Source of the DNA: Prevotella sp. | GTDB lineage: Bacteria; Bacteroidota; Bacteroidia; Bacteroidales; Bacteroidaceae | NCBI GenBank assembly: GCA_017548385.1 | Contig: JAFZAE010000188.1 | Span: 1-40,311 of the forward strand | Direction of reading: 5' to 3' | Length of the DNA stretch: 40,311 bases | Shown here: positions 26,341 through 34,164 of the stretch, one piece after another | Numbering within the stretch: the stretch's first letter is position 1 | Layout: the number at the start of each line of letters is the position of its first letter | The notes under the pieces: generated by a model | The model's input: only the letters and a program-made list of their open reading frames with translations | Database searches by the model: none | What the model was told of the DNA's origin: nothing | Position numbers and translations under genes: made by a program

Positions 26341-27774
26341 TTATTCCGTAAAGCGCTTCTGGTCGACACTGTCCTCACCGAGCATTCTGCCAAACCACAC
26401 TTGTCCGCTGCCTCCACAAACTATCCAGATGTTCTGCTGACTGGTAGTGGCTATAGAGCAAGAGGTGGCGGAAAATCCCGTTGGCAGTGAGATGTCACTA
26501 CTCTTGAGCCAATAGATGCCGCCGTCCATGCTATAATAGAAGCGAGAGAATCCTTCTTCTTCACATGCACCGAGCCCATTGCCTCCAAGAGCCAGAATGC
26601 CGTTCTTCCAGCAGGCGAGGGAGATTCGTGACAACCTAGGCAGTATAAACTCGTCCACATCATTCTCACAGACATACATCCATGTGTTCTGACGGCTATT
26701 CTCAGCATATTCCGACACCTTGCTCCACACCATGGTGGTAAGGTCACCGAAAAAGTCTTGCGTAGAGCGTGAGCCTGCGATGACCACATTCTCGGTAGAA
26801 GAATTCACTCTGGATGGAACACGGCAATAGGAAATACCCTCTGTTGGCAACAAAGAGGCATCTGTGTCAAGTGATTCCACTTTCCATGTCTTTCCTTCAT
26901 CGGTGGAGCTTATCAACTGTAACTCTTCGCTCAATGCATAGAGCGTTTTGGCATCGGCAGCCACCAAACGTAACAATTGTGGTTCAGCCATTATTGCCCA
27001 TTCTGAACCGTCAGTCGACTTCATCAGCCAATCATTGAAATACATATAGAGTGCCTCGTCGGTAGCCACGACATTGTCCACCGCCTCAGCAGGTATTGGT
27101 GTGTTGAAATTGGGAGTGGCAAAAGACCATTCCCCCGTTCCGTCTTCATTACAATAATAGATAGCTGCTGTAGTGCCATAGGATGCAAAGACAAACATCT
27201 TTCCATTTAGATTATACATCCGCAAAGCCTGTGCACTGGCAAAAAGTTCCATAGAGGGCTTGCTGCTCCAATTGAAGACGTCTGCCTGCTCTTGATGCAC
27301 ATTTACTTTTACTTCATAATCCACATGGGTTGTTCCATCAAGGGAATAGACACTCATCTGGCGTGGTGAGGAAAAGTCGATGGAATCGGTGCTGCTATAA
27401 TAGAATAGAGAGTCACTAATCAGACTTTTAATGACCACCGTACCAGAGTTGAGACTGGAAATATTACACAGCAGACGAGTCACGTCGCTACCATATGGTA
27501 ACGAGTCAGCATTGTAGATTTTACGATTCACTTGGTCGATATAGAAACGATAAGTGCTACCTGTCACAGTAGTCTTATACGTACTGTCGGCACCCGTAGA
27601 AGAGGTGGTCGTAACAGTCTTATTGAAATCATTGAGTGAAAAAGCTACAATGGCTGCATCACTGGGATAAACCACTTCATCCTCATCGTCTTTCAGACAG
27701 GATGAGAATGTCAGCACCGCTATCATCAGCAGGGCGATTTGCAACATTCCGGAAGATCTGAATATCCTGATCAT
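26341..27774 (-). CDS. DUF6242-type lipoprotein, possibly surface exposed
   Basis: 477 residues. Lipoprotein signal with lipobox FSSC (Cys26), immediately followed by Leu-Lys-Asp-Asp-Glu-Asp. A Lys followed by acidic residues just after the Cys is the lipoprotein export signal described for Bacteroidota surface lipoproteins. Residues about 35-165 look like an N-terminal Ig-like domain. The rest has repeated short strands with Trp and Asp-Gly turns (KSTDGSEW, SSTDEGKTWKVESL, YSMDGGIYWLKS), the signature of a sialidase/BNR-type beta-propeller. It ends 1 nt before the barrel-protein ATG, so it heads the uppS-bamA run. Confidence 0.8.
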   Translation of the reverse strand: MIRIFRSSGMLQIALLMIAVLTFSSCLKDDEDEVVYPSDAAIVAFSLNDFNKTVTTTSSTGADSTYKTTVTGSTYRFYIDQVNRKIYNADSLPYGSDVTRLLCNISSLNSGTVVIKSLISDSLFYYSSTDSIDFSSPRQMSVYSLDGTTHVDYEVKVNVHQEQADVFNWSSKPSMELFASAQALRMYNLNGKMFVFASYGTTAAIYYCNEDGTGEWSFATPNFNTPIPAEAVDNVVATDEALYMYFNDWLMKSTDGSEWAIMAEPQLLRLVAADAKTLYALSEELQLISSTDEGKTWKVESLDTDASLLPTEGISYCRVPSRVNSSTENVVIAGSRSTQDFFGDLTTMVWSKVSEYAENSRQNTWMYVCENDVDEFILPRLSRISLACWKNGILALGGNGLGACEEEGFSRFYYSMDGGIYWLKSSDISLPTGFSATSCSIATTSQQNIWIVCGGSGQVWFGRMLGEDSVDQKRFTE

Positions 27775-27876
27775 TAGTTTATTTTATTGTAAGGTCAAAC
27801 GTAAAGTATACGCCCACCACCCTGCGATTGCCTCGCAAAAGCAGCACCGTACACCTTACTTCACGATTTTAGACTG

Positions 27877-27884
27877 CAAATTTA
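27877..27884 (-). promoter_or_regulatory. Promoter -7 box for the DUF6242-bamA run
   Basis: TAAATTTG on the minus strand, about 100 nt before the ATG at 27774. The -33 match is poor. A second -7-like TACGTTTG lies at 27796-27803, closer to the gene, also without a clear partner. Confidence 0.5.
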
Positions 27885-27990
27885 CGCAGAAATCCGTAAA
27901 TAAAACGTGTTTTAAGCGTTTTATTATGTTATTTATGGAATTAATGACGTTTTTTTAAGGACTTTAAAGATTTTATGACTATAGTTGTTT

Positions 27991-28030
27991 GAGTTTTTAA
28001 GTTAATGAGTTTTTGAGTTATTGAATTTTT
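27991..28030. repeat. Period-8 T-rich tandem repeat
   Basis: Five octamers in register: GAGTTTTT, AAGTTAAT, GAGTTTTT, GAGTTATT, GAATTTTT. No gene covers them. A 68-codon frame on the minus strand (27941-28147) runs through the array but looks like repeat-derived noise. Confidence 0.65.
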
Positions 28031-28079
28031 GGGGGTGGACATTACCATTGCGCCATCTAAAAACCATTTTTGTATGCCC

Positions 28080-28151
28080 CTACGACTGCCACTCCTGAAC
28101 TTCCAGTCTAAAACCCATACAAAAAAAGAGAGGACGACATGAATCACTCAT
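28080..28151 (-). other. Possible 23-codon ORF behind a perfect AGGAGG
   Basis: AGGAGG (28157-28162) stands 5 nt before an ATG at 28151, and the frame runs to a TAG at 28080-28082. It begins MSDSCRPLFFCMG and has no evident fold. Strong Shine-Dalgarno sites are rare in this phylum, so the match stands out. A T7 run (28121-28127 on this strand) inside the frame argues against it being a normal gene. It starts 20 nt after the stop of the 31-codon ORF. Confidence 0.3.
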
Positions 28152-28171
28152 ACCGGCCTCCTGAAAACAAT

Positions 28172-28267
28172 TCAACGAATGTTGGTCTTTACTAATGCTA
28201 TGACACTTAGAATGGTCGAAACGACAACCATCGCCAACAATATCGTTGTCTCTAAATCTAATAACAT
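28172..28267 (-). CDS. Candidate small membrane protein, 31 residues
   Basis: ATG at 28267, TGA at 28172-28174. The peptide starts Met-Leu-Leu-Asp-Leu-Glu, has one hydrophobic helix of about 20 residues (TTILLAMVVVSTILSVIALV) and ends in Lys-Thr-Asn-Ile-Arg: acidic before the helix, basic after it, so the inside-positive rule predicts an outside N-terminus. I do not recognise a family. It lacks a Shine-Dalgarno sequence, but its leader comes from a near-ideal promoter 63-94 nt upstream, and no other gene lies between that promoter and pckA's 3' end on either side. It could also be an untranslated small RNA. Confidence 0.5.
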   Translation of the reverse strand: MLLDLETTILLAMVVVSTILSVIALVKTNIR

Positions 28268-28329
28268 AATCTTTACCTTAAATCTATCAAACTACTAACC
28301 TAATGAAAAGTATTCTCACGAACACGATG

Positions 28330-28361
28330 CAAAATTACTGCACTGTTTGCGCACACACAAA
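28330..28361 (-). promoter_or_regulatory. Strong promoter in the gene-poor spacer
   Basis: Minus strand TTTG (28358-28361), 20-nt spacer, TAATTTTG (28330-28337): full consensus. It points into the 31-codon ORF and away from pckA, so it does not serve any annotated large gene nearby (the DUF6242 ATG is 550 nt away). Confidence 0.78.
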
Positions 28362-28424
28362 TCTTTTTCTTTGTTTTTTCTCAAAATAGGCAATTATTTG
28401 ATATAGGTCAAAAAGGAAATTATA

Positions 28425-28554
28425 GTTAACAAGTAAACAAGTTGACGAGTTGACAAGTTGACAAGTTATTTGCATATAAAAATAACTCGTCGTTACTTGT
28501 CAGTTAAACGAGTAACAACTTGTTTACTTGTCAACTTGTCGACTTGTCAACTTA
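28425..28554. repeat. Inverted pair of period-8 arrays
   Basis: The left arm has GTTAACAA, GTAAACAA, GTTGACGA, GTTGACAA, GTTGACAA (28425-28464). The right arm has AACTTGTT, TACTTGTC, AACTTGTC, GACTTGTC, AACTTA (28517-28554). The arms are reverse complements in several registers, with partial units between them. The same family recurs at 34823-34904 and 37792-37853. Confidence 0.85.
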
Positions 28555-28555
28555 T

Positions 28556-28598
28556 AAAAATACTTCTGCCCCGGTGACATCATGTCGCCGGGGCAGAA
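28556..28598 (-). terminator. Terminator of pckA
   Basis: TTCTGCCCCGG pairs with CCGGGGCAGAA around a GACAT-C-ATGTC inner stem (28564-28598). The hairpin continues through one wobble pair, and on the minus strand ATTTTTATA follows. It lies 21 nt after the pckA stop. Confidence 0.92.
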
Positions 28599-28618
28599 AT
28601 TATAGATAATTTCACCAT

Positions 28619-30241
28619 TTACAGTTTTGGACCAGCAGCTACGAGAGCTTTACCGGCTTCATTTCCTTCGTATTTCACGAAGTTCTTGATGAAACGCCCT
28701 GCGAGGTCTTTTGCTTTCTCCTCCCATACATTGGGGTCAGCATATGTGTCGCGTGGGTCGAGGATATTGGTATCGACACCGGGGAGTTCTGTGGGAACTT
28801 CAAAGTCGAAGTATGGAATCTTCTTGGTAGGAGCGGTGTTGATGCTGCCATCGAGGATGGCATCGATGATACCGCGAGTATCCTTGATGGAGATACGCTT
28901 GCCTGTACCATTCCAACCTGTGTTCACCAGATAGGCCTTGGCACCATTGGCCTCCATTCTCTTCACCAGTTCCTCAGCATACTTTGTGGGGTGCAACTCG
29001 AGGAATGCCTGTCCGAAACAAGCCGAGAAGGTGGGAGTAGGCTCTGTGATACCACGCTCTGTACCAGCCAATTTAGCTGTAAAGCCAGAGAGGAAGTAGT
29101 ATTTTGTCTGCTCTGGGGTAAGGATGCTCACTGGAGGTAACACGCCGAAAGCATCGGCAGAGAGGAAGATTACCTGCTTGGCAGCGGGACCAGCACTGAT
29201 GGGGCTCACATTCTTCACAATCTTCTCGATGTGTTCGATAGGATAGCTCACGCGAGTGTTCTCTGTGACGCTCTTGTCTGCAAAGTCAATCTTACCTTCT
29301 GCATCCACTGTGACATTCTCCAACAGTGCATTGCGACGAATAGCGTTGTAGATATCAGGCTCACTCTCCTTGTCAAGATTGATGACCTTGGCATAGCAGC
29401 CACCTTCGAAATTGAACACACCAGTGTCGTCCCATCCATGCTCGTCGTCGCCGATAAGCAGACGTTTCGGGTCGGTGGAAAGTGTGGTCTTGCCTGTGCC
29501 GGAGAGACCGAAGAAGATAGCGGTGTTCTCACCGTTCATATCGGTATTGGCAGAACAGTGCATAGCGGCGATACCCTTCAGAGGCAGGTAGTAGTTCATC
29601 ATTGAGAAGAGACCCTTCTTCATCTCACCACCATACCATGTGTTGATAATCACCTGCTCACGGCTGGTCACATTGAATACCACAGCTGTCTCAGAGTTAA
29701 GACCCAGTTCCTTGTAGTTCTTCACCTTTGCCTTTGAAGCATTGAAAACTACAAAGTCAGGCTCCTGATCCAACTCCTCCTCATTGACGGGGCGGATAAA
29801 CATATTGGTAACAAAATGTGCCTGCCAAGCCACTTCCATGATGAAGCGAACTTTCATGCGAGTATCTTTGTTGGCACCGCAGAAACCATCTACCACATAG
29901 AGCTTTTTATTTGAAAGTTCATCCTTAGCAAGGTCAAGGACAGCATTCCATGTTTCCATGCTTGCGGGATGGTTGTCGTTCTTGTACTCATCGGTTGTCC
30001 ACCATACAGTGTCCTTGGAGTTCTCATCTACTACGATGAACTTGTCTTTAGGCGAGCGACCAGTATAGACACCTGTCATCACGTTGACAGCGCCTAATTC
30101 TGTAAGTTGACCTTTGTCATAACCTGTGAGATCTTTCTTCATCTCTTCCTCGAAAAGAAGTTCGTAGGAAGGGTTGTAAATCACTTCTGTAGTACCTTTA
30201 ATACCGTACTTGCTTAAAACTGACTTATCAAACTTTGCCAT
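28619..30241 (-). CDS. pckA: Phosphoenolpyruvate carboxykinase (ATP)
   Basis: 540 residues, the normal length of the ATP-dependent enzyme. [11 protein letters not shown] (kinase-1a/P-loop) is near residue 245, followed by the metal-binding [22 protein letters not shown]. The substrate-site [11 protein letters not shown] is near 60, and NTGWNGTG lies towards the C-terminus. It interconverts oxaloacetate and PEP. In succinate-producing gut Bacteroidota it commonly runs in the carboxylating direction and conserves ATP. It is monocistronic with its own promoter (30289-30319) and terminator. Confidence 0.98.
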   Translation of the reverse strand: MAKFDKSVLSKYGIKGTTEVIYNPSYELLFEEEMKKDLTGYDKGQLTELGAVNVMTGVYTGRSPKDKFIVVDENSKDTVWWTTDEYKNDNHPASMETWNAVLDLAKDELSNKKLYVVDGFCGANKDTRMKVRFIMEVAWQAHFVTNMFIRPVNEEELDQEPDFVVFNASKAKVKNYKELGLNSETAVVFNVTSREQVIINTWYGGEMKKGLFSMMNYYLPLKGIAAMHCSANTDMNGENTAIFFGLSGTGKTTLSTDPKRLLIGDDEHGWDDTGVFNFEGGCYAKVINLDKESEPDIYNAIRRNALLENVTVDAEGKIDFADKSVTENTRVSYPIEHIEKIVKNVSPISAGPAAKQVIFLSADAFGVLPPVSILTPEQTKYYFLSGFTAKLAGTERGITEPTPTFSACFGQAFLELHPTKYAEELVKRMEANGAKAYLVNTGWNGTGKRISIKDTRGIIDAILDGSINTAPTKKIPYFDFEVPTELPGVDTNILDPRDTYADPNVWEEKAKDLAGRFIKNFVKYEGNEAGKALVAAGPKL

Positions 30242-30288
30242 TTTGTAAATATTTTATATAAAAAACTTAATCCTACTGAAAGCGACTG

Positions 30289-30319
30289 CAAAGTTAGTAA
30301 AATTCAATCTAAAACCAAA
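30289..30319 (-). promoter_or_regulatory. Promoter of pckA
   Basis: Minus strand TTTG (30316-30319), 19-nt spacer, TAACTTTG (30289-30296). Full consensus; the leader to the ATG at 30241 is about 40 nt. Confidence 0.87.
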
Positions 30320-30425
30320 CGTTTGCACACAAAAATCGCTGCGTGCAATCTTTTTTAAAAGAAAGTTAACTAAATCTCTGACATTTTTACTTGCTTTTGC
30401 CAAACTGAGTTTACAAAATTATCAT

Positions 30426-30499
30426 TATCTTTTCATAAGATAGGCGGCATCTCGTAAATGAAAATAAATTGTGCTTTTATTTTGCATTTCTCTCGATTT
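30426..30499 (+). repeat. 74-nt direct repeat, first copy
   Basis: Identical at 70 of 74 positions to 30566-30639, offset exactly 140 nt. The unit holds a nested inverted repeat (TTTTCAT, AGAT, AGGCGGC, ATCT, then ATGAAAA) and ends with a TTTG (30481-30484). No -7 box follows at the right distance here, so this copy is not an obvious promoter. Confidence 0.9.
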
Positions 30500-30565
30500 T
30501 GATAAATTTCTCACGCTCAGAAAAGAAATACATTCCTTTTCATTCACTAAATCGAAATTTTGCAC

Positions 30566-30639
30566 TATCTTTTCATAAGATAGGCGGCATCTCGTAAATG
30601 AAAATTAAATGTACTTTTATTTTGCATTTATCTCGATTT
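30566..30639 (+). repeat. 74-nt direct repeat, second copy, carrying the -33 of an active-looking promoter
   Basis: Second copy of the unit at 30426. Its TTTG at 30621-30624 is combined with a TATCTTTG just beyond the repeat to form the DUF4294 promoter. The 30500-30565 stretch between copies is AT-rich with no gene. Confidence 0.9.
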
Positions 30640-30651
30640 GCACTATCTTTG
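30621..30651 (+). promoter_or_regulatory. Promoter of the DUF4294 gene
   Basis: TTTG (30621-30624), 19-nt spacer, TATCTTTG (30644-30651). Full consensus. The only start codon that keeps the signal peptide lies at 30659, 8 nt after the box, so the mRNA should have almost no leader. Confidence 0.85.
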
Positions 30652-30658
30652 CCGCCGA

Positions 30659-31300
30659 ATGAGCATCAGATTATTTCTCATCCTATTATTCTGCTGGACG
30701 GCCAGTATTTCCATGGCTCAGACAGGCAGTTCTCACGTCAACCCCGAAGACCGTGAGGTGGATATGGCTAACCCCACTATGATTCCCAAGGCTAAGGTTG
30801 CACGTGCCATCCTCGACGGCGACAGTGTGTTGTTCATGGAAATGAGCAATGTTTATATATATCCCTCGATTGAATTAAAAACCGAGAAACAACGCAAGGC
30901 ATACAACCGTTTGGTTTACAATGTAAAAAAAGTGCTCCCCATTGCCAAGGAAGCACACGACATTATTATTGAGACCTACGAATACTTACAAACTTTGCCC
31001 GACAAACGCGCTCGCGATGAGCATATGAAACGGGTAGAAAAAGACATCTATGAAAAATACAAACCTCGCATGAAGAAACTCACCTACTCACAGGGTAAAC
31101 TACTCATCAAATTGGTGAACCGCGAATGCAACTCCACCTCGTTTGATATTGTAAATGCCTTTATGGGGCCTATCCGTGCCGGTTTTTGGCAGGCATTTGC
31201 CTGGACATTTGGCGCGAGTCTGAAAAAAGGCTACGACCCCAAGGGTACTGACCGCCTTACCGAGCGGGTTGTGCTTCTGGTTGAAGCCGGTCAGTTGTAA
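30659..31300 (+). CDS. DUF4294 exported protein
   Basis: 213 residues from the ATG at 30659. A longer frame opens at 30638 but begins inside the promoter, before the -7 box. Signal peptide 1-20 ends SISMA, then Gln. The mature domain has YNRLVYNVKKVLPIAKEAHD and the conserved LTYSQGKLLIKLVNRECNST, matching what I know of DUF4294. The stretch KLVNRECNSTSFDIVNAFMG is the best-kept part. Function is unknown; the protein is predicted periplasmic. It converges on the glutaminyl cyclase gene with only 6 nt between stops. Confidence 0.88.
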   Translation: MSIRLFLILLFCWTASISMAQTGSSHVNPEDREVDMANPTMIPKAKVARAILDGDSVLFMEMSNVYIYPSIELKTEKQRKAYNRLVYNVKKVLPIAKEAHDIIIETYEYLQTLPDKRARDEHMKRVEKDIYEKYKPRMKKLTYSQGKLLIKLVNRECNSTSFDIVNAFMGPIRAGFWQAFAWTFGASLKKGYDPKGTDRLTERVVLLVEAGQL

Positions 31301-31306
31301 TGATGG

Positions 31307-32317
31307 TTATTCGTTCGCTGTAGAGAAAATCACCTGTATGAGCGTCTGTCCCACAGCCCTCAGTGTATTGGAATCAATATGTTGCATATCATCGTATACG
31401 GTATGCCATGTGGGACCGAACGAACTAGCCTGGCAATTGGGATAACAAGGAATGATATCGATAGTCTTTAAGCCTGCTTGATTCACTGGCACATGGTCAT
31501 CGGTGATATACCCTCCCGGTTCACGCAAGAAATACGAAGCATATCCCACTGTTGCTGCAGCATCCCACACTTTTCTTACTATGTCGGAAGCATATTTCAT
31601 AGAGATGCTTTCTTGATAGAAACTTGCTCCTTGTCCGCCCACCATATCGAGCAGGATGCCAAACATGGGTTTAGCACTCTTGAAATGAAAATTTTGGGCC
31701 CAATACTGTGATCCCAGTGCCCATGACTTTTCATCGTTGCGGTTTTCCCACTGAGGTATTCCCCAGTCTTCTGCATCAAAGCACACGAAGTCGACACCCA
31801 AGTCGAGGCTGTCGGTGAGACTTAATAGTCTTGCCACCTCAAGCATGACAGCCACGCCACTGGCACCATCATTAGCAGCCATGACAGGCTTACGCCAGTT
31901 GGCAGAGTCGGGATCGTTGTCGGCCCATGGTCTGCTGTCCCAGTGTGCGCAAAGCAGGATGCGCTTTGTGGCATCAGGACGATATTGCGCAATGATGTTG
32001 GTGGAATTGAGCATTGTGCCGTCATAGCCCGTCAGAGCTGCTTTCTGCTGTTCCACCTCACATCCCATCTGAGTGAATTTCTCCACAATCCACTTACAAC
32101 ATTTCTCATGGGCATCGCTGTTCATAATACGTGGTCCAAACTCACACTGTGCAGCACAGTAAGCATATGCGCTGTCAGCATTAAAATTGGGTCCCACGGG
32201 GGTGCCAATTTCATCCGATGTCACAACCACCTCGTTTTTCTTTTTACAAGAAGCCGCCGTGAGCATTAAATATGCCAATGCGACACACCCCAGTATTCTT
32301 ATTGTTTTTGTCATCAT
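31307..32317 (-). CDS. Glutaminyl-peptide cyclotransferase (M28 fold), lipoprotein
   Basis: 336 residues. Lipobox TAASC (Cys24) followed by three Lys, so a membrane-anchored periplasmic lipoprotein. The M28-type domain has LLCAHWDSRPWADND, MAANDGASGVAVMLE with the metal-binding Asp150, DFVCFDAEDWG with Glu183-Asp184, GILLDMVGG with Asp224, and WHTVYDD with the metal-binding His305. A single-zinc set plus WHT is the pattern of mammalian-like type II glutaminyl cyclases reported from Porphyromonas, Tannerella and Prevotella; a plain aminopeptidase is the alternative. It would convert exposed N-terminal Gln to pyroglutamate. Its ATG directly abuts the dipeptidase stop. Confidence 0.85.
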   Translation of the reverse strand: MMTKTIRILGCVALAYLMLTAASCKKKNEVVVTSDEIGTPVGPNFNADSAYAYCAAQCEFGPRIMNSDAHEKCCKWIVEKFTQMGCEVEQQKAALTGYDGTMLNSTNIIAQYRPDATKRILLCAHWDSRPWADNDPDSANWRKPVMAANDGASGVAVMLEVARLLSLTDSLDLGVDFVCFDAEDWGIPQWENRNDEKSWALGSQYWAQNFHFKSAKPMFGILLDMVGGQGASFYQESISMKYASDIVRKVWDAAATVGYASYFLREPGGYITDDHVPVNQAGLKTIDIIPCYPNCQASSFGPTWHTVYDDMQHIDSNTLRAVGQTLIQVIFSTANE

Positions 32318-34159
32318 TTAATCAATTACACTTTGTACTTGCGCCATTACTCGGAGCCAGTTGCCACCCCATATTTTCTGGATGTCCCTCTCACTATATT
32401 TATTTTTCAACAATGCCAAGGTGAAATTCAACATCTCGGAAGAACTTGCCAGTCCTCGTACACCACCATCGCCATCGAAGTCTGTGCCCAATCCCACATG
32501 GTCTATGCCCATCACCCGCACAGCATGGTTGAGATGTTCGATGGCATCGCGAATGGTGGCCTCACCGTCAGTACGAAGGAAACCAGGATACAGAGTGATA
32601 TGCGCCACACCACCCTTTTGTGCCAAGGCACGCAACTGTTCATCGGTGAGGTTACGGGGCACATCGCACAATGCCCTGCAACTGCTATGGCTACATACGA
32701 TAGGCATCTTGCTGATTTCCAAAGCATCAAAGAAACTACGCTCATTGGCATGACTAAGGTCTACCATCATACCGTTGCGGTTCATCTCCCGGATGACTTT
32801 CTCACCAAACTTGCTGACACCATTGTTGGTATCGCAACCCTTGGCGCTATCGCAGATGTCGTTGTCGCCATTATGGCAAAGGGTAATATAAACCACTCCT
32901 CTTTGTGCGAAATGTTTTACATTGGCCACATCATGGTTGAGTGCGATACCATTTTCTATGCCAAACATGATAGACTTCCTTCCCTTCCGCTTATCCTCAT
33001 AAAGGTCTGCCGGTGTACGGGCAAGGCTGACATATTTGCGGTTGCTGCGAACAATGGCCTCTATTTTGTCGAAGATGAAATCGGCATATTCCATAGGCGT
33101 ATTCACATCGAAAGCAACTTTCGACGAGAAGGACTCGCCCATCTTGGGTTGTGGCAGATAGGCAGCCATAATCACGGCATTTTGCCGCCCTTCAGTCATC
33201 TTATGCAGGTCGACGAGAATTCGGGGGTCACGCTGATCGAACTTGATGTCCTCGTGGAAGAACATCGGTGTGTCACAGTGGGTGTCAAGGGTGAGTATGC
33301 GGTCATGGATTGACTTGGCCAGACGGAAATTACTTGCCTGTGCCACAAGCCATGAGAACAAAGGCAAGCCCTCCTGCTCCATACACTCAGGATGCCACTG
33401 CACACCCATAATGGGCTTAAACTCATTGCTCTCCATCGCCTCTATCACGCCATCGGGTGCCGTGGCTGTTACGCGGAACCGCTTTCCAACGTTGTCCACT
33501 GCCTGGTGATGAAATGAGTTGACATACAGTTTCTCACTCTTGTATATTCTATACAATGCACTATCTTTTTCCACCTTCACACTATGTGAGAGCAAGTTGC
33601 GGTCGCCATTTTGCGCATGCTTGATACGCATGGGTTTTGTCACGGGTGCGGCATCTTGCTCGCTCCGCTTAGACTTTTTCTTATCAACCACTTCCACGGG
33701 GGTGGCAAGTGTGTTTTCCCCTGCATCAATATCCTGCATAACATGTCCATCAAGTGCTACGGCTAATGCCTGTATTCCCCTGCAGATGCCCAAAATTGGT
33801 ATCTGTCTGTTGTAGGCCAGACGTATAGTGAGTAGCTCTGGCAGATCTCGTGTGGCATTGATGCGATGAAGCGAAGGAGATGGTTCCTCACCATTCCACA
33901 AAGGATTGAAGTCTGCTCCACCTGTGAGCAGCAGTCCGTCAATGATGTCGAGTGTGTTGATTATGACATCTTTGTCGGCCACTGGTGGCATAAGCACAGG
34001 TGTCCCTCCGGCATCTACTACCTGTTGGTAATAGACCCTTGCCATGGTTGCTTCACCATCGTTGAAATTGGATGTGATACCTATGATAGGTCTTCTTTTT
34101 GCCTCTGGATATGAGGCATATATGCTGTCAAGGTGTGAATTGAGGTCAAAAAAACTCAT
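32318..34159 (-). CDS. Fusion of C26 gamma-glutamyl amidohydrolase and M19 membrane-dipeptidase domains
   Basis: 613 residues, no signal peptide, so cytoplasmic. Residues about 23-275 are a class I glutamine-amidotransferase-like/peptidase C26 domain of the PuuD type: LLLTGGADFNP, nucleophile Cys126 in GICRGIQ, and His256-Glu258 in VQWHPE. Residues about 285-610 are a renal-dipeptidase (M19) domain: HCDTP with His294 and Asp296, bridging Glu402 in GIENG, His470 in VDLSH, His491 in CSHSS, and the late GLGTDFDGDG. Both active sites look complete. C26 enzymes cut gamma-glutamyl bonds and M19 enzymes cut dipeptides such as Cys-Gly. A 30-residue Lys/Ser/Asp-rich insert (about 158-180) lies within the first domain. 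It follows the Lrp gene by 5 nt. Confidence 0.92.
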   Translation of the reverse strand: MSFFDLNSHLDSIYASYPEAKRRPIIGITSNFNDGEATMARVYYQQVVDAGGTPVLMPPVADKDVIINTLDIIDGLLLTGGADFNPLWNGEEPSPSLHRINATRDLPELLTIRLAYNRQIPILGICRGIQALAVALDGHVMQDIDAGENTLATPVEVVDKKKSKRSEQDAAPVTKPMRIKHAQNGDRNLLSHSVKVEKDSALYRIYKSEKLYVNSFHHQAVDNVGKRFRVTATAPDGVIEAMESNEFKPIMGVQWHPECMEQEGLPLFSWLVAQASNFRLAKSIHDRILTLDTHCDTPMFFHEDIKFDQRDPRILVDLHKMTEGRQNAVIMAAYLPQPKMGESFSSKVAFDVNTPMEYADFIFDKIEAIVRSNRKYVSLARTPADLYEDKRKGRKSIMFGIENGIALNHDVANVKHFAQRGVVYITLCHNGDNDICDSAKGCDTNNGVSKFGEKVIREMNRNGMMVDLSHANERSFFDALEISKMPIVCSHSSCRALCDVPRNLTDEQLRALAQKGGVAHITLYPGFLRTDGEATIRDAIEHLNHAVRVMGIDHVGLGTDFDGDGGVRGLASSSEMLNFTLALLKNKYSERDIQKIWGGNWLRVMAQVQSVID

Positions 34160-34164
34160 TTTCT

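Noticed and set aside
27941..28147. 68-codon minus-strand frame downstream of the small ORF
   Set aside because: It runs through the T-rich octamer array and ends in repeat-encoded Lys/Leu/Ser. There is no support for it as a gene.
28425..28554. CRISPR array
   Set aside because: Repeats are 8 nt without unique spacers and appear in both orientations. No cas gene is present.
32333..33313. 326-codon plus-strand frame opposite the dipeptidase domain
   Set aside because: It is the mirror frame of the well-conserved M19 domain. It has no motif, promoter or plausible start context.
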